A stretch of DNA of 64,000 bases from Confluentibacter citreus (GTDB lineage Bacteria > Bacteroidota > Bacteroidia > Flavobacteriales > Flavobacteriaceae): contig NZ_NIXN01000006.1 in NCBI RefSeq assembly GCF_002807055.1, positions 1-64,000 of the forward strand, given 5' to 3'. Shown here in pieces: positions 17,520-27,300 of the stretch; the first letter of the stretch is position 1, and the number at the start of each line of letters is the position of its first letter. A model generated the notes under the pieces. That model was given only the letters and a program-made list of their open reading frames with translations. It searched no databases and was not told the origin of the DNA. The position numbers and the translations under genes are program-made.

Positions 17520-18062
17520 CTATAGAGAGTATTCAAAAAAGCTGAACATGTTTCCACCGTAACTTTTTGAATAATTGTAGTATTCCAATTGGGAAAGATC
17601 TGTTTCTTTAGAATGCTCTACAATCAATACACCATCATCTTCCAATAGTGAGTTTTGGAATACCAGCTCAGGGATTTTAGAAAACTGATCAAGAGTAAAT
17701 GAGTAAGGAGGATCGGCAAAAATAATATTGAACTTTAATGAGGCTTTTTCTAAAAACTTAAAAACATCACTTTTAATAGTTTTAATGGGCATTTTGAAAC
17801 CTTCTGAAGTTTGATTGATGAATTTTATACAACTCAGTTCTTGGTCTACAGCAATGATATTTTTTGTGCCTCTTGAGGCAAATTCATAGCTTATGTTTCC
17901 TGTACCCGCAAAAAGATCTAATACAGAAACCTCGTCAAAATAAAAATGATTGTTTAAAATATTGAACAATCCTTCTTTTGCCATATCTGTAGTGGGGCGT
18001 ACTGGTAAGTTCTTGGGAGCTACAATTTTCCGACTTTTATATAATCCAGAAATGATTCTCAT
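17520..18062 (-). CDS. rsmD: 16S rRNA (guanine966-N2)-methyltransferase RsmD
   Basis: 180 residues, typical length. N-terminal MRIISGLYKSRKI and RPTTDMAKEGLFNIL are family signatures. The SAM-binding motif VLDLFAGTGNISYEFASRG is at about residue 48 and the catalytic motif FADPPYSF at about 115. The start overlaps the stop of the DUF3822 gene by one base (TAATG), indicating coupling. The DUF3822-RsmD pairing is a recurrent arrangement in Bacteroidota, from memory. Confidence 0.94.
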   Translation of the reverse strand: MRIISGLYKSRKIVAPKNLPVRPTTDMAKEGLFNILNNHFYFDEVSVLDLFAGTGNISYEFASRGTKNIIAVDQELSCIKFINQTSEGFKMPIKTIKSDVFKFLEKASLKFNIIFADPPYSFTLDQFSKIPELVFQNSLLEDDGVLIVEHSKETDLSQLEYYNYSKSYGGNMFSFFEYSL

Positions 18063-18889
18063 TAAAAGCTTTTTATTAGAGTGAAGTTGGAATGATTACT
18101 TTTTGGCTGCGAGTCTAAGCTATATTTATAATGGTCTTGACGCTTTCCAAAAGAGACAAACTGGATGTATTTATAAGCCATAAAATAAAGTTCGTCTTTT
18201 GAATCGATATCTCCAATAAAAATTAGCTCAAATAATTCTGGGTTAAGTTGTAATTGTTCCGCAGTAAACAGTATGTAATAAATAAAATCTTCTTTGCTAG
18301 TATACTCAAACGTGTTATATAATAAGAGTTTCGATTTATCTATAACAATCATTTCAAAATGGTTGCTATTTATATTTATGTATACTTTTGTATTATTGGC
18401 ATTTTTTTCAATAGACAACAATTGTTCAATTAAAATGGTCGAAGCATGTTTATAAGTGAACGCCCCAAATAAATCATAAATAAAATTATTGATGTTTACA
18501 TAGGGAATATAAACATTGGCAGTATCATTTATTTCTATCGAATCATATGCTATAAAATCAGACTTTAAAATTTTAGAATTGAATTTTAAATAATCGGCCA
18601 AAGAATTTTCATCAAACAAAGGTTTGGGTACCAAAGTTGAAAGTTCGTTTACATGTATAACATGTACATTATTGAAATTAGATTGTAAAAAAGATTCTGT
18701 ATTAAACAAATGCTTTAGTTTATCTAATACATCGTGATGGTTTAATTTTTTGTCAAAATTATAATCCCTTAAAAAAGTAATGGTTTTTGTATCTCTCTGT
18801 AGGATACAAAAAGAAAGTCCACTCAAACTTATTTGAATGGACAATTCTTGTTTAGTTGGTATATTGTAAGTATTACTCGTTATTACCAT
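18062..18889 (-). CDS. DUF3822 family protein
   Basis: About 275 residues from Met at 18889. The open frame allows an upstream start at 18910, but that would overlap the previous gene by 38 bases instead of 17. Recognised by order and content as the Bacteroidota-specific DUF3822 family, which has an ASKHA-like layout: two halves with short beta motifs (QLSIQISLSGLSFCILQ; KVYININSNHFEMIVIDK). No catalytic residues can be named. It is tied by one-base overlap to rsmD, so a role near ribosome assembly is possible but unproven. Confidence 0.75.
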   Translation of the reverse strand: MVITSNTYNIPTKQELSIQISLSGLSFCILQRDTKTITFLRDYNFDKKLNHHDVLDKLKHLFNTESFLQSNFNNVHVIHVNELSTLVPKPLFDENSLADYLKFNSKILKSDFIAYDSIEINDTANVYIPYVNINNFIYDLFGAFTYKHASTILIEQLLSIEKNANNTKVYININSNHFEMIVIDKSKLLLYNTFEYTSKEDFIYYILFTAEQLQLNPELFELIFIGDIDSKDELYFMAYKYIQFVSFGKRQDHYKYSLDSQPKSNHSNFTLIKSF

Positions 18890-19610
18890 AAGTTTTTGGC
18901 CAGTTTCCACTGGTATTAACCTGATCCATAGATCCTACTTTAATAGCATCTCCATTAACACCATCTACAGATACTACTTGGTTTTCTTGAACTAATAAAT
19001 CTTTATCCTGATCAAACAAAATAACATCTTTTTTAACATATACTTCAAAAACAGGGATATTAACACCATTTTGCTCTATAAAGCCTGCTTTAAGTTGAAA
19101 TTTTTCTCCCGGTTTGCCTACAGGTACATTCATCATGGTTTTATATCGGTCGGAGTTTTTAAATAATGAATCCTTAACAGCCACATAACCCAAAGTATCA
19201 ATTATAACAATGTCTTTAGGGATATCAACACCAAAAAGCCTACTTTGTTCAACATCTATTATACTTGAATCTCGACGTTGTGTAATAGTAAATTTGGCTT
19301 CTTCAATAAACTTAACCAAATTATCGAAGTTATCAGTAAACTTTCCGGTAACTTGTCTGTGAGCTAATTGAGCATTTCTTATGTCTATTAAATTTTTTAT
19401 AACAACTGTATAACGTTTTTCTTTTTCTTGGTTGAAAAGTATTGGGCTGTAAACAGATTTGAATGTACTATAAGCTAAAAAAGCAATTAGTACCCATAGG
19501 GCAATAATTAAAGCAGGTTTAAATTTTGTTGGTATAAATTTATCTACCAGTTTAACCAGGCCAATGGTTAATAATATTACAGCAATTACAATTAAAATTA
19601 TTGTCCACAT
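18873..19610 (-). CDS. Conserved membrane-anchored hypothetical protein
   Basis: 245 residues. Two hydrophobic helices occupy residues 1-25 and 33-52, followed by a periplasmic or cytoplasmic soluble domain with strand-rich segments. I do not recognise a named domain, but I believe similar proteins accompany DUF3822/rsmD in other Flavobacteriia. The segment IRNAQLAHRQVTGKFTDNFD resembles the pilin-like sequence seen after N-terminal helices in some pseudopilins; this is only a weak resemblance. It is the first gene of a three-gene minus operon with DUF3822 and rsmD. Confidence 0.65.
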   Translation of the reverse strand: MWTIILIVIAVILLTIGLVKLVDKFIPTKFKPALIIALWVLIAFLAYSTFKSVYSPILFNQEKEKRYTVVIKNLIDIRNAQLAHRQVTGKFTDNFDNLVKFIEEAKFTITQRRDSSIIDVEQSRLFGVDIPKDIVIIDTLGYVAVKDSLFKNSDRYKTMMNVPVGKPGEKFQLKAGFIEQNGVNIPVFEVYVKKDVILFDQDKDLLVQENQVVSVDGVNGDAIKVGSMDQVNTSGNWPKTYGNNE

Positions 19611-19702
19611 AATTTGTTAGTTTATTTTATGTTATTAAAGGTCTTTCGCAAATCTACAATTTTTTTTTAATCGCAAAAACCAATGTTGGTAAAAATCATT
19701 TC

Positions 19703-19710
19703 TATATTTG
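19703..19710 (+). promoter_or_regulatory. Putative -7 element (TATATTTG) of the RecD-like helicase gene
   Basis: TATATTTG, 27 bp before the ATG at 19738, matches TAnnTTTG. The nearest TTG (19686-19688) is closer than the usual -33 spacing, so confidence is moderate. Confidence 0.4.
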
Positions 19711-19737
19711 AATAATTTATAATTTTCCACCCAAATA

Positions 19738-21165
19738 ATGACATCTTCTGAATTTTCCACCCTTATAAAACAACAATTTCCATTTACACCCACCGTAAAA
19801 CAAAATATTTTATTACAACAGCTCTCTGAATTTATTTTCAGTAAAACGCAAAATAGCTTATTTGTAATAAAAGGTTATGCCGGTACTGGAAAAACAACCA
19901 TTATAGGGACTATAGTCACTAATCTATGGAAAGCAAAAATGAGTGCCGTGCTTATGGCACCTACTGGGAGAGCAGCAAAAGTAATATCAAATTATTCAGG
20001 TAAAGAAGCGTTCACCATTCATAAAAAAATATATTTTCCAAAATCGGAGAAAGGCGGGGGCGTGACGTTTGTTTTACAACCTAACAAGCATAAAAACACC
20101 ATTTTTATTGTAGATGAGGCCTCTATGATACCAGATACACCCGGAGAATCAAAACTTTTTGAAAACGGATCGCTATTGGATGATTTAATACAATATGTGT
20201 ATTCTGGTCACCAATGCAAATTAATTTTAATAGGTGATACGGCCCAATTACCTCCCGTAAAATTAGATTTAAGTCCTGCATTGGATGAAAATACACTTAG
20301 CTTGAATTATAATAAAGAGGTTTTTAAAATGGAGTTAGATGAAGTAGTGAGGCAGGAGCAGGGCTCAGGAATTTTAGCCAATGCAACTGTTTTACGAGAA
20401 TACTTATCAAATGCCTTATATGATGATTTTAAGTTTGATTTAGCAGACTTTAAAGACATTATAAGACTAATTGATGGACACGAAATTATGGACGCCATTA
20501 ATGATTCTTACAGTGCTTTGGGTAATGAAGAAACTACTATTATAGTAAGAAGTAACAAACGTGCTAATTTATACAATCAACAAATACGTAGCAAGATTTT
20601 GTTTAACGAGAACGAACTGACTGTGGGAGATTATCTTATGATTGTAAAAAATAATTACTTTTGGGTAAAACCAACTACCGAAGCTGGGTTTATAGCCAAT
20701 GGAGATATTATTGAAGTGTTGGAAATTTTTAAAATAGAGGAATTGTATGGTTTTCGCTTTGCAGAAGTTAAAGCACGCATGGTAGATTACCCTAAAATGA
20801 CCCCTTTTGAAACCGTTTTGTTGTTGGATACCGTTGAATCTGAAACACCCTCATTATCGTATGACGATTCAAATAGATTATATCAAGAAGTCATGAAAGA
20901 TTTTGAAAACGAAACCAGTAAGTACAAGAAGTTTTTAAAAGTTAAAAACAATAAACATTTCAATGCTTTGCAGGTTAAGTTTTCTTATGCCATTACCTGT
21001 CATAAATCCCAAGGAGGCCAATGGAATACTGTATTTGTAGAACAGCCGTATTTACCTAATGGTATTGATAAAGAATATTTAAGATGGCTATATACTGCCG
21101 TTACAAGAGCCAAAGAAAAGTTGTATCTTATCGGTTTTAAAGATGATTTTTTTATAAGCAATTAA
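19738..21165 (+). CDS. ATP-dependent RecD-like SF1 DNA helicase
   Basis: 475 residues with superfamily 1B helicase motifs in order: Walker A VIKGYAGTGKTT (about 42-53), motif Ia MAPTGRAAKVI, Walker B FIVDEASMIPD, motif III LILIGDTAQLPPV, and motif V/VI TCHKSQGGQWNTVFVEQ with YTAVTRAKEKLYLIG at the C-terminus. It is much shorter than RecD2 or RecD of RecBCD and lacks the long N-terminal region. It is therefore a stand-alone helicase of unknown specific repair role. The next gene begins after a single base. Confidence 0.88.
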   Translation: MTSSEFSTLIKQQFPFTPTVKQNILLQQLSEFIFSKTQNSLFVIKGYAGTGKTTIIGTIVTNLWKAKMSAVLMAPTGRAAKVISNYSGKEAFTIHKKIYFPKSEKGGGVTFVLQPNKHKNTIFIVDEASMIPDTPGESKLFENGSLLDDLIQYVYSGHQCKLILIGDTAQLPPVKLDLSPALDENTLSLNYNKEVFKMELDEVVRQEQGSGILANATVLREYLSNALYDDFKFDLADFKDIIRLIDGHEIMDAINDSYSALGNEETTIIVRSNKRANLYNQQIRSKILFNENELTVGDYLMIVKNNYFWVKPTTEAGFIANGDIIEVLEIFKIEELYGFRFAEVKARMVDYPKMTPFETVLLLDTVESETPSLSYDDSNRLYQEVMKDFENETSKYKKFLKVKNNKHFNALQVKFSYAITCHKSQGGQWNTVFVEQPYLPNGIDKEYLRWLYTAVTRAKEKLYLIGFKDDFFISN

Positions 21166-21166
21166 T

Positions 21167-21727
21167 ATGGAAACATTTATAAGTATTTGCTTAGGCATAG
21201 GGTTGGCTGCATCTGTTGGCTTTAGAATATTTTTACCACTATTGGCATTAAGCTTGGCGTCTTTTTTTAATGTTTGGCAACTCAACGATTCTTGGCAATG
21301 GCTAGGGAGTTTAACGGCCTTAATTACTTTTGGCGTCGCCACTTTGGTAGAAATCTCCGCTTATTACATTCCATACATAGATAATTTGTTAGATAGTATT
21401 TCTGTACCGCTTGCTGCTATAGCAGGAACTTCGGTTATGCTGTCTACGATGGTAGATTTAACTCCAATTGTATCGTGGTCCCTTGCCATCATAGCTGGTG
21501 GTGGTACAGCCGCCGCCATTTCTGGTTCTTCTAGTGTAGCGAGATTAACGTCAACCTCAACAACAGGTGGGTTGGGAAATCCTATCATATCAACAATAGA
21601 AACAGGTACGGCCATGTTCATGTCCGTTATTTCAATTTTTTTACCACTTTTAGCGATCGTTTTTGTTATAATTATCTTGTTTATAATCTATAAAATTTAT
21701 AAAAAGTTTACAACATCAAAAAGATGA
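21167..21727 (+). CDS. DUF4126 domain-containing membrane protein
   Basis: 186 residues with four or five transmembrane helices, a conserved N-terminal GLAASVGFRIFLPLLALSL segment and a central small-residue stretch (IIAGGGTAAAISGSSSVARL) typical of DUF4126. The C-terminus is a hydrophobic helix with a basic cytoplasmic tail (YKKFTTSKR). The function is unknown. It begins one base after the helicase stop, so it is co-transcribed with it. Confidence 0.8.
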   Translation: METFISICLGIGLAASVGFRIFLPLLALSLASFFNVWQLNDSWQWLGSLTALITFGVATLVEISAYYIPYIDNLLDSISVPLAAIAGTSVMLSTMVDLTPIVSWSLAIIAGGGTAAAISGSSSVARLTSTSTTGGLGNPIISTIETGTAMFMSVISIFLPLLAIVFVIIILFIIYKIYKKFTTSKR

Positions 21728-21745
21728 AACCTTACATAATTATCT

Positions 21746-21753
21746 TATTTTTG
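21746..21753 (+). promoter_or_regulatory. Putative -7 element (TATTTTTG) of kdsB
   Basis: TATTTTTG lies 22 bp upstream of the kdsB ATG and fits TAnnTTTG; the predicted start would be near 21760. No clear -33 was assigned. Confidence 0.4.
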
Positions 21754-21775
21754 AATCAGAATAGATTTATATAAA

Positions 21776-22504
21776 ATGAAAATAATCTCCATGATTCCTG
21801 CACGATACAGTGCGACTAGATTTCCGGGAAAACTAATGCAAGACCTAGGGGGTAAATCGGTTATTCTTCGAACTTATGAAGCCACAGTTGCAACAAATCT
21901 ATTTTATGATGTTATTGTGGTTACGGATAGTTCCATTATTTACAATGAAATTGTGAATAATGGGGGTAAAGCCATGATGAGCATAAAGGAACATGAATGT
22001 GGAAGTGATAGAATTGCAGAAGCGGTTGAAACTTTAGATATTGACATAGTCATCAATGTGCAAGGAGATGAACCTTTTACCGATAAAGAATCTCTAGAAA
22101 AATTAATAGCCGTTTTTAAAGACGACCACACTAAAAATATCGATTTGGCCTCTTTAATGGTTCATATTACTGATGAAGCTGAAATAAACAATCCAAATAC
22201 CGTAAAAGTAGTTCTAGATAAGTTCGATTTCGCATTATATTTTTCCAGAAGCCCAATTCCATATCCAAGAGATAAAACCGTTGGCGTCAAGTATTTTAAG
22301 CACAAAGGCGTTTATGCATTTAGAAAAGAAGCCTTGTTAGATTTTTATAAGTTGCCAATGCTAACATTAGAAGCTTCAGAAAAGCTAGAACAATTACGTT
22401 ATTTGGAATATGGAAAACGTATTAAAATGGTTGAAACTTCAGTACAGGGCGTGGAAATTGATACGCCAGAAGATTTAGAACGCGCCAAAAAATTATGGAA
22501 ATAA
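21776..22504 (+). CDS. kdsB: 3-deoxy-manno-octulosonate cytidylyltransferase (CMP-Kdo synthetase)
   Basis: 242 residues, standard length. The nucleotide-binding signature [15 protein letters not shown] is at residues 7-21. The later VQGDEPF (about 97), SRSPIPYPR (about 160) and [10 protein letters not shown] motifs match KdsB. The enzyme activates Kdo, or 8-amino-Kdo in some bacteria, with CTP before transfer to lipid A. The 3' end overlaps the HAD gene by 10 bases, and a kdnB-like dehydrogenase lies just downstream, which raises the possibility that the sugar is 8-amino-Kdo. Confidence 0.95.
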   Translation: MKIISMIPARYSATRFPGKLMQDLGGKSVILRTYEATVATNLFYDVIVVTDSSIIYNEIVNNGGKAMMSIKEHECGSDRIAEAVETLDIDIVINVQGDEPFTDKESLEKLIAVFKDDHTKNIDLASLMVHITDEAEINNPNTVKVVLDKFDFALYFSRSPIPYPRDKTVGVKYFKHKGVYAFRKEALLDFYKLPMLTLEASEKLEQLRYLEYGKRIKMVETSVQGVEIDTPEDLERAKKLWK

Positions 22505-23199
22505 GTTATAAAAAGATAAAGGTTATTGGTTTTGACGCCGATGATACTTTATGGGTAAATGAGACGTATTTTAGAGAGGCAGAGCTAGAAATCCAAAGAC
22601 TTTTATCGGTTTATGAAACTCCCAATCAAATAGATCAAGAGCTTTTTAAAGTCGAAATACGAAATTTACCAATATATGGCTATGGCATAAAAGCGTTTAC
22701 CTTATCGATGGTCGAAGTTGCTCTAGAGCTGTCAAACTATCAAGTGCCCAACAAAACCATTGAAGCCATATTGAATATTGGTAAAAATATGTTGGAAAAA
22801 CCAGTAGAATTGCTTGATGGTGTTGAGGATGTCTTAAAAAAATTATCAAAAAATTACCGATTAATTTTAGCTACCAAAGGCGATTTATTAGACCAAGAGC
22901 GCAAACTTAAAAAGTCTGGTTTAACGGATTATTTTCACCATATCGAGGTGTTGAGTGATAAGCAAGAAGCTAATTATTCCAAATTATTAAATCATTTGGA
23001 TATTAAGCCTTCTGAGTTTTTGATGATAGGCAATTCTTTGAAGTCCGATGTATTACCATTGGTAAATATTAAAGCTAATGCTATCCACGTTCCTTTTCAT
23101 ACCACTTGGGCACACGAGCAAGTCACTGAAAAAGAAACAAATGGAAAAACTTATAAAACCATACACAGTTTAAGGGAGGTTTTAGAATTATTTAATTAA
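22495..23199 (+). CDS. HAD-superfamily hydrolase
   Basis: 234 residues. Motif [14 protein letters not shown] carries the nucleophile Asp and the acid/base Asp two residues later. Motif II is in LILATKGD, motif III uses the Lys of DKQ, and motif IV is [10 protein letters not shown]. The cap is helical (type C1). It lies between kdsB and the kdnB-like gene and overlaps kdsB by 10 bases, so a phosphatase role in Kdo metabolism (KdsC-like step) is tempting. However, KdsC proteins are capless and shorter, so the substrate stays open. Confidence 0.82.
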   Translation: MEISYKKIKVIGFDADDTLWVNETYFREAELEIQRLLSVYETPNQIDQELFKVEIRNLPIYGYGIKAFTLSMVEVALELSNYQVPNKTIEAILNIGKNMLEKPVELLDGVEDVLKKLSKNYRLILATKGDLLDQERKLKKSGLTDYFHHIEVLSDKQEANYSKLLNHLDIKPSEFLMIGNSLKSDVLPLVNIKANAIHVPFHTTWAHEQVTEKETNGKTYKTIHSLREVLELFN

Positions 23200-23272
23200 A
23201 AAAATAAGAATTTTAAGTCATTTAAAATTTAAAATAATAGTAAATTTAACTTTTGAAAAAGAAATATATTAA

Positions 23273-24355
23273 ATGAGTTACAAAAACTTTCCCATGGTAC
23301 CAAGAGTTGTTTTTGGTAGAGGTAGTTTCAATCAGTTAAGTGAAATAATAACCCCAAAACGCTTGAATCCAGATGCCCCATTTATCTTTTTGGTAGATGA
23401 TGTGTTTAAGAATAATACTTGGATAACAACAAGAATACCATTGTCTTATGATGATAAAATCATCTATATATCTGCTAATGAAGAACCCAAAACATCACAG
23501 GTTGATGACTTAGTTGAAGATATTATATTAACGACAAAAGAACGTCCGTCAGGAATTGTAGGCATAGGAGGAGGCACGTTGTTGGATTTAGCCAAGGCAG
23601 TTTCAATCATGTTAACAAATGAAGGGGAGACTAAGGATTATCAAGGATGGGATTTGGTAAAAAATCCTGCTATTTATCATGTTGGCATCCCAACCATTTC
23701 TGGTACTGGTGCCGAAGTTTCAAGAACAACTGTATTAACGGGACCCACTAGAAAACTTGGAATAAATTCAGATTTCACGCCCTTTGATCAAGTTATTTTA
23801 GACTCTGAGCTTACAAAAGATGTTCCAAATCATCAATGGTTTTATACAGGTATGGATTGTTTTATTCATTGTGCAGAATCTTTAAATGGGACGTATTTGA
23901 ACACGTTTAGTGAAACCTATGGAAACATGGCATATGATCTATGTAAAGAAATCTTTTTGGATAATACCCTTAGCGAAGTAGAATCTCAAGAAAAACTCAT
24001 GATGGCGTCTTGGCATGGTGGTATGAGCATTGCTTACTCTCAGGTTGGTGTTGCCCATGCTATGAGTTATGGATTATCTTACCTACTAGGCATAAAGCAT
24101 GGTATTGGTAACTGTATTGTATTTGATCATTTAGAAGAATTTTATCCGAAAGAAGTGGCACTTTTTAAAGCCATGAAAACTAAGAATAACATAGTACTGC
24201 CTCAAGGAATTTGTTCGAATTTAAGTGATGAAGACTTTGATATTATGATTGGGGTCGCTCTAGGTTTAGAGCCATTATGGGATAATGCTTTGGGTAATAA
24301 CTGGAAAAAATTAATGACCGCAAAAAAGCTCAAGGAATTATATAAAAAAATGTAG
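23273..24355 (+). CDS. Iron-containing alcohol dehydrogenase, KdnB-like (Kdo 8-oxidase candidate)
   Basis: 360 residues of the group III metal-dependent alcohol dehydrogenase family. The NAD-binding GGGTLLDLAKAVSIM is at about residue 100, PTISGTGAEVSRTTVL at about 142, and metal ligands in DCFIHCAESL and VGVAHAMSYGLSYLLGIKHGIGNC. It closely resembles the dehydrogenase KdnB of Shewanella, which oxidises Kdo at C8 so that an aminotransferase (KdnA) can form 8-amino-Kdo. Linkage to kdsB supports this. No kdnA is present in the window, so the assignment remains provisional. Confidence 0.75.
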   Translation: MSYKNFPMVPRVVFGRGSFNQLSEIITPKRLNPDAPFIFLVDDVFKNNTWITTRIPLSYDDKIIYISANEEPKTSQVDDLVEDIILTTKERPSGIVGIGGGTLLDLAKAVSIMLTNEGETKDYQGWDLVKNPAIYHVGIPTISGTGAEVSRTTVLTGPTRKLGINSDFTPFDQVILDSELTKDVPNHQWFYTGMDCFIHCAESLNGTYLNTFSETYGNMAYDLCKEIFLDNTLSEVESQEKLMMASWHGGMSIAYSQVGVAHAMSYGLSYLLGIKHGIGNCIVFDHLEEFYPKEVALFKAMKTKNNIVLPQGICSNLSDEDFDIMIGVALGLEPLWDNALGNNWKKLMTAKKLKELYKKM

Positions 24356-24468
24356 CCTGCATTCAAAATAATGGCATGAAAATTGAAATCATACAATTAT
24401 AGCAATGAAACATAAATTAAACAATGTTGGTTGTTCCTAAAAAGAAACATTCGCTATTTCTAAAAACA

Positions 24469-24500
24469 CAAAAGCTACCATTTAATGGTAGCTTTTTTTA
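24469..24500. terminator. Bidirectional intrinsic terminator between convergent genes
   Basis: AAAAGCTACCA TTTAA TGGTAGCTTTTTTT: an 11-bp stem with a 5-base loop between the convergent kdnB-like and metalloprotease genes. It has A- and T-runs on either side, so it can act in both directions. Confidence 0.85.
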
Positions 24501-24517
24501 TTTGCATAAAGCATATA

Positions 24518-27106
24518 TCACTTAATTTCCTCTAAGGCATTATCAATAAGTGTTCTTAGATGTTGTTTATGGGCTCTTGAAGCAATATCACCCGAGGGTG
24601 TTGCCATGGTTTTAATAGCATTTAAATTATACAATGCCATCGATTTGGCATTATTATTATATCTCTCTGCTTGTTTTCCAGTTAATATGTCTATTAAATT
24701 GTTAGTGTATTCCAATTGAAGATTTTGTCTAAAAGAGTTTATACTGCCATAAATATCCGCTTTGAAAATAGCATCGTTTAATTCCGTCATAAAATTGGAA
24801 AGTACATATTCATTTCCATAAAGTTCTGAATCAGTAATTCTTTGCAATGTATTGTAATGCAATAATTGGCTGAGAATAGTTTTTTGATAGCCCAACACCT
24901 GATCATGAATTTTAGGGTCTTCGGGCAATCTAAAATTAAAACCCCTACGCTGCATGGCTAAATAGTTATATAAATCATTTGGCGCATTAAAGGCATTTGG
25001 TGCAAAAACATAGGTGTTTAATGCTGACATAGCTCTTTTTTGGTCTTTTAAACTAACAGGTGTATAGGGTTGTGAGCCGCCTTTTTGACCAGCCATAGCA
25101 CGATCTACATATACACCGCCGATAAATCTAGAAATGGTATTGGCTGCAGAGCCTTTTTGATTGCTCAGTAGATAATAAACCCTTCGTAATTCCTGATAAG
25201 ATTCGCCACTTTTTGTAAATCTCATTTTCACGTCTTTCATCAAATCGTTAGACAATTCAATCCTATCGATGGCCCAAGCTATTTGGTCGTTAGATTGATC
25301 GGATACATTGACTCTGGGGTCTATGGCCTTTCCAGGAGAGCGCATATCATCTGCATCGTTTCCAAAAATATGTTCTGGTTTGGTAGACTCATCAAGTAAA
25401 GCTTGACGCTCCATTTCAGATTTAAAAGGTTTATAACCTAATTGGATGGCCCAATGGTCATAAGGACCAACAGCTACATCATCATATTGACCTTGTTTAC
25501 TTCTATCTCTTGTTATATTAAGTGCAGCATAGTCCATTACAGAAGCCGTTAAACATTTTCCGCTTATAAAAGCGGCATCATTCAATTGTTCAGGAGAGAA
25601 TAATTGACTTGCTTTCATATTATGATTAAGCCCTAATGTATGTCCAACTTCGTGCATAATTAAAGCCGTCATGGATTCTTTTTTGATACGTTCCATCTCT
25701 AATTCAGAGTTGCTACCAGCAGAAATAACAGCACTAGCAAACATAACTTCTTGGTGCAATTCCTCTCCTAAAGAGCAATACTTGAAATTATGATCATGTG
25801 TATTTGAATCGTTAAATGGTTTATCAACGGAAGCCAGTTCAAATACTTTGTCATATAGTACACGGTTAGTAAAATGTAAAAACTCTAACATAATATCTGC
25901 TCCCAAAATTTGTCCTGTTTTCGGATTCACAAAACTAGGGCCATACCCACCAAATGGAGGTTCAGGAGATGATGTCCATCTTAGAACATTATATCTCAAG
26001 TCGCCAGCGTCCCATGTGGCATCATCTGGTTGTACTTTTACGGCCATTGCATTTTTAAATCCTGCTTTTTCAAAAGCAACATTCCATTGTAAGACCGCAT
26101 TTGTTATGGTTTCACGCCATTCTAAAGGGGTAGAATTTTCTATCCACCACGTTATGGGTTCTACAGGTTCTGAAACAATAGAGTCTGGATACTTTTTAAC
26201 CAGATGCCACCTATGGATTAAATCTCTGTATGGAATGGAACTTGTAGAAGTTTGATCTTCAACTTGGGTTGCAAAATATCCAACCCGGGGATCATCAAAT
26301 CTAATCTCATAATCATTCTCGGGAATGGCCAATAAACTGTGATAGACTTTAATGCTAACGTTTCTACCATCCGCTAAAGCATTGGAGCCATTATTAATGA
26401 CAGATGGACTCGTATAATTGTATTCAACTTCAACATCAGTGTTTTCAGGATAATTTTTAATATTTTTTATTTTGGTCTTGGATTTATCCAGATTACCTAA
26501 TTTAAATGCGGTTGGGGATTCTCCCGGCAAACTCGGATTTTTAATTTGTGATAACACTTCACTTAAAAACAAATCGTCTGCCTTTATTAGATATTCACCT
26601 TCTTTTTTGTCCTGAGCCTCAATTTTTATACTGGCAATGTTACCATTACTTGTATTGGCGTCTTTAGATTTGGACAATGGATTTTCAGGGTCGAAATAAA
26701 AGGAGGTGTTTTGTATTATAAATTCAATTCGGTCGAAATACTTTTCAATCTTAAACACTTTTGAGTCGTTGTAAGAACCCCTATTAATCCTACCCACATC
26801 AGTAACACCATCCGAAATCTGGCTGAAATATATAAACTCGTTGTTTATTTGATTTTCACATACAATCATTTGTATCGACCCCGTGATGGTATCTCGATAC
26901 AATGTAAATAAACCTTCAATTTTTTTGCTGGATTTAACTAAATCCTTGATTGTTTTTTCTTTTGGGGTTTTCGGAGCTTCTTCTGTAGTGTCCTTTTTAG
27001 TGTCTTTTTTCTTTCTTTGAGCTTCGATATTTTGAGATGACAAGAATATCGTCAACGAAAAAGCAATACAAATTGCTTTGTAATTTTTAAAATGGTAAGA
27101 TTTCAT
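24518..27106 (-). CDS. Secreted zinc-dependent metalloprotease (DUF5117/DUF5118 type)
   Basis: 862 residues with a signal peptide (Met1 to about Ala29, ending near NIEA) followed by a Lys/Thr-rich linker. The metzincin zinc motif HEVGHTLGLNHNM is at about residues 482-494, giving the HExxHxxGxxH form. A downstream Met turn is likely in SVMDYAALN. The N-terminal region matches the DUF5118/DUF5117 arrangement of large Bacteroidota metalloproteases of this type. The enzyme is predicted to be periplasmic or outer-membrane located. No T9SS C-terminal domain was seen; it ends in a helical TLIDNALEEIK. Substrates are unknown. Confidence 0.88.
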   Translation of the reverse strand: MKSYHFKNYKAICIAFSLTIFLSSQNIEAQRKKKDTKKDTTEEAPKTPKEKTIKDLVKSSKKIEGLFTLYRDTITGSIQMIVCENQINNEFIYFSQISDGVTDVGRINRGSYNDSKVFKIEKYFDRIEFIIQNTSFYFDPENPLSKSKDANTSNGNIASIKIEAQDKKEGEYLIKADDLFLSEVLSQIKNPSLPGESPTAFKLGNLDKSKTKIKNIKNYPENTDVEVEYNYTSPSVINNGSNALADGRNVSIKVYHSLLAIPENDYEIRFDDPRVGYFATQVEDQTSTSSIPYRDLIHRWHLVKKYPDSIVSEPVEPITWWIENSTPLEWRETITNAVLQWNVAFEKAGFKNAMAVKVQPDDATWDAGDLRYNVLRWTSSPEPPFGGYGPSFVNPKTGQILGADIMLEFLHFTNRVLYDKVFELASVDKPFNDSNTHDHNFKYCSLGEELHQEVMFASAVISAGSNSELEMERIKKESMTALIMHEVGHTLGLNHNMKASQLFSPEQLNDAAFISGKCLTASVMDYAALNITRDRSKQGQYDDVAVGPYDHWAIQLGYKPFKSEMERQALLDESTKPEHIFGNDADDMRSPGKAIDPRVNVSDQSNDQIAWAIDRIELSNDLMKDVKMRFTKSGESYQELRRVYYLLSNQKGSAANTISRFIGGVYVDRAMAGQKGGSQPYTPVSLKDQKRAMSALNTYVFAPNAFNAPNDLYNYLAMQRRGFNFRLPEDPKIHDQVLGYQKTILSQLLHYNTLQRITDSELYGNEYVLSNFMTELNDAIFKADIYGSINSFRQNLQLEYTNNLIDILTGKQAERYNNNAKSMALYNLNAIKTMATPSGDIASRAHKQHLRTLIDNALEEIK

Positions 27107-27287
27107 GTTGTGAAACGAGTGTTTAGGATAAAATCCTGTTAATTAATCTGAATTAGTCATGCTAAATGTAAAAAATATACTAGTAAGAACTTATTTAATA
27201 AATGTTAAAAAATTATGGATTATAACTATAAAGGAGGACTATTCACATAATTAGCTAGTAACTTCCATGTTTCCTGTCTAATTTAAG

Positions 27288-27295
27288 TATCTTTG
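27288..27295 (+). promoter_or_regulatory. Putative -7 element (TATCTTTG) directly before the NYN gene
   Basis: TATCTTTG fits TAnnTTTG and ends only 5 bases before the ATG at 27301. If used, the transcript would start at or next to the start codon (leaderless). The -33 element is weak. Confidence 0.4.
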
Positions 27296-27300
27296 TGGAC

